Part shown: positions 45,438 to 45,788 of the stretch, in pieces
Numbering within the stretch: the stretch's first letter is position 1
Layout: every line of letters begins with the position of its first letter
DNA from: Brasilonema angustatum HA4187-MV1
Lineage (GTDB): Bacteria > Cyanobacteriota > Cyanobacteriia > Cyanobacteriales > Nostocaceae
Length of the DNA: 45,788 bases
Direction: 5' to 3'
NCBI GenBank assembly: GCA_019359695.1
Contig: JAHHGV010000058.1
Span: 1-45,788 of the forward strand
Program-made: the position numbers and the translations under genes
Notes under the pieces: model-generated
What the model saw: the letters and a program-made list of their open reading frames with translations, nothing else
Database searches by the model: none
What the model was told of the DNA's origin: nothing

Positions 45438-45505
45438 CACTGCGTTGGTGCAGACGGTACGCAGGTTGTCTGTAGGTATTCAAGGTTACTTGCCGCCGCA
45501 CAACT

Positions 45506-45628
45506 TCACCGTAGCTTTAAATGCATCACCGCCATATCCTCTACAGCAATGCGGGTACCGACAATGCGAGGCTTCCCACTCCTCACATCAGAAGCGATCT
45601 CGATATGCTCCCGACTGACTAACTGCAT
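45506..45628 (-). pseudogene. DUF433-type antitoxin fragment
   Basis: MQLVSREHIEIASDVRSGK and PRIVGTRIAVEDMAVMHLKL match the N-terminal half of DUF433 proteins, antitoxin-like partners of PIN-like toxins. After LKLR comes TGA, and the usual C-terminal half (QSLEEIA and following helices) is missing. The frame continues upstream to 45727 without similarity. It is a truncated remnant. The rest of the right edge shows no gene. Confidence 0.6.
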
Positions 45629-45788
45629 TGAGAAATCTTCCATCTCCGTTCCATTATTTAATACAATACCTTCGCCAAAAAAAGAGGATAAATATCTCAA
45701 TCCCAAAACCTCGACTACTCGTCCCAAGTGGCGAACCGGATGACGCTTCGCTCTAATGGGCGGTGTCAGGAACGGGCTAGAAAAATTT

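Overview
The window looks like chromosomal DNA of a filamentous, probably Nostocales-type cyanobacterium. It carries many HIP1-type GCGATCGC octamers, cyanobacterial marker genes (Ycf34, a CPP1-like J-domain protein, a cyanobacterial-type HPPD) and heptanucleotide tandem repeats of the kind common in large filamentous genomes. The genus cannot be fixed from the sequence alone.

Layout. 0-2.9 kb: the 5' end of a 16S rRNA gene (minus strand, running off the left edge), a one-pore K+ channel with an RCK domain, and argD. 3.2-5.6 kb: a Tat-signal protein next to a galactose-oxidase/glyoxal-oxidase-like protein that keeps all the radical-copper residues. 6.3-21.8 kb: core housekeeping genes (FUSC-like permease, tsaB, ycf34, tRNA nucleotidyltransferase, lepB, pyrC, an HMA-PAP2 fusion, tsaE, yvcK-like, ruvC, an OmpR-type regulator, CPP1-like, HAD phosphatase, HPPD, parvulin isomerase). 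22-24.3 kb: two decayed genes, a phytase-like esterase fragment and a very AT-rich P-loop ATPase of the Sll1717 type with several frameshifts. 24.6-28.8 kb: a complete pstSCAB phosphate operon with Pho boxes upstream of pstS.

28.8-35.9 kb is accessory. A MITE- and hairpin-rich spacer precedes three tightly packed plus-strand genes (acyl-CoA-dehydrogenase-fold flavoprotein, PIG-L/LmbE deacetylase, HAD phosphatase fused to a NodS-like methyltransferase). A PrlF/YhaV toxin-antitoxin pair follows, then a convergent family 2 glycosyltransferase. Together the four enzymes look like a small glycan or glycolipid tailoring pathway. 36.5-44.6 kb is a polyol (mannitol/sorbitol-type) module: solute-binding lipoprotein, two permeases, ATPase and mannitol dehydrogenase on the minus strand, with a divergent SDR and a SorC-type regulator carrying two in-frame stop codons. 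The order resembles proteobacterial smo/mtl operons and suggests acquisition by transfer.

44.6-45.8 kb: two MITE-like elements, then a lone 149-residue palm-domain protein resembling the minimal CRISPR polymerase (mCpol) of recently described anti-phage signalling systems, with no effector gene visible next to it, and a degraded DUF433 antitoxin fragment. Repeats have entered several reading frames (HPPD linker, YvcK C-terminus, HAD-methyltransferase), so repeat-driven protein change is a recurring theme. No tRNA gene, CRISPR array or intact insertion sequence was recognised.
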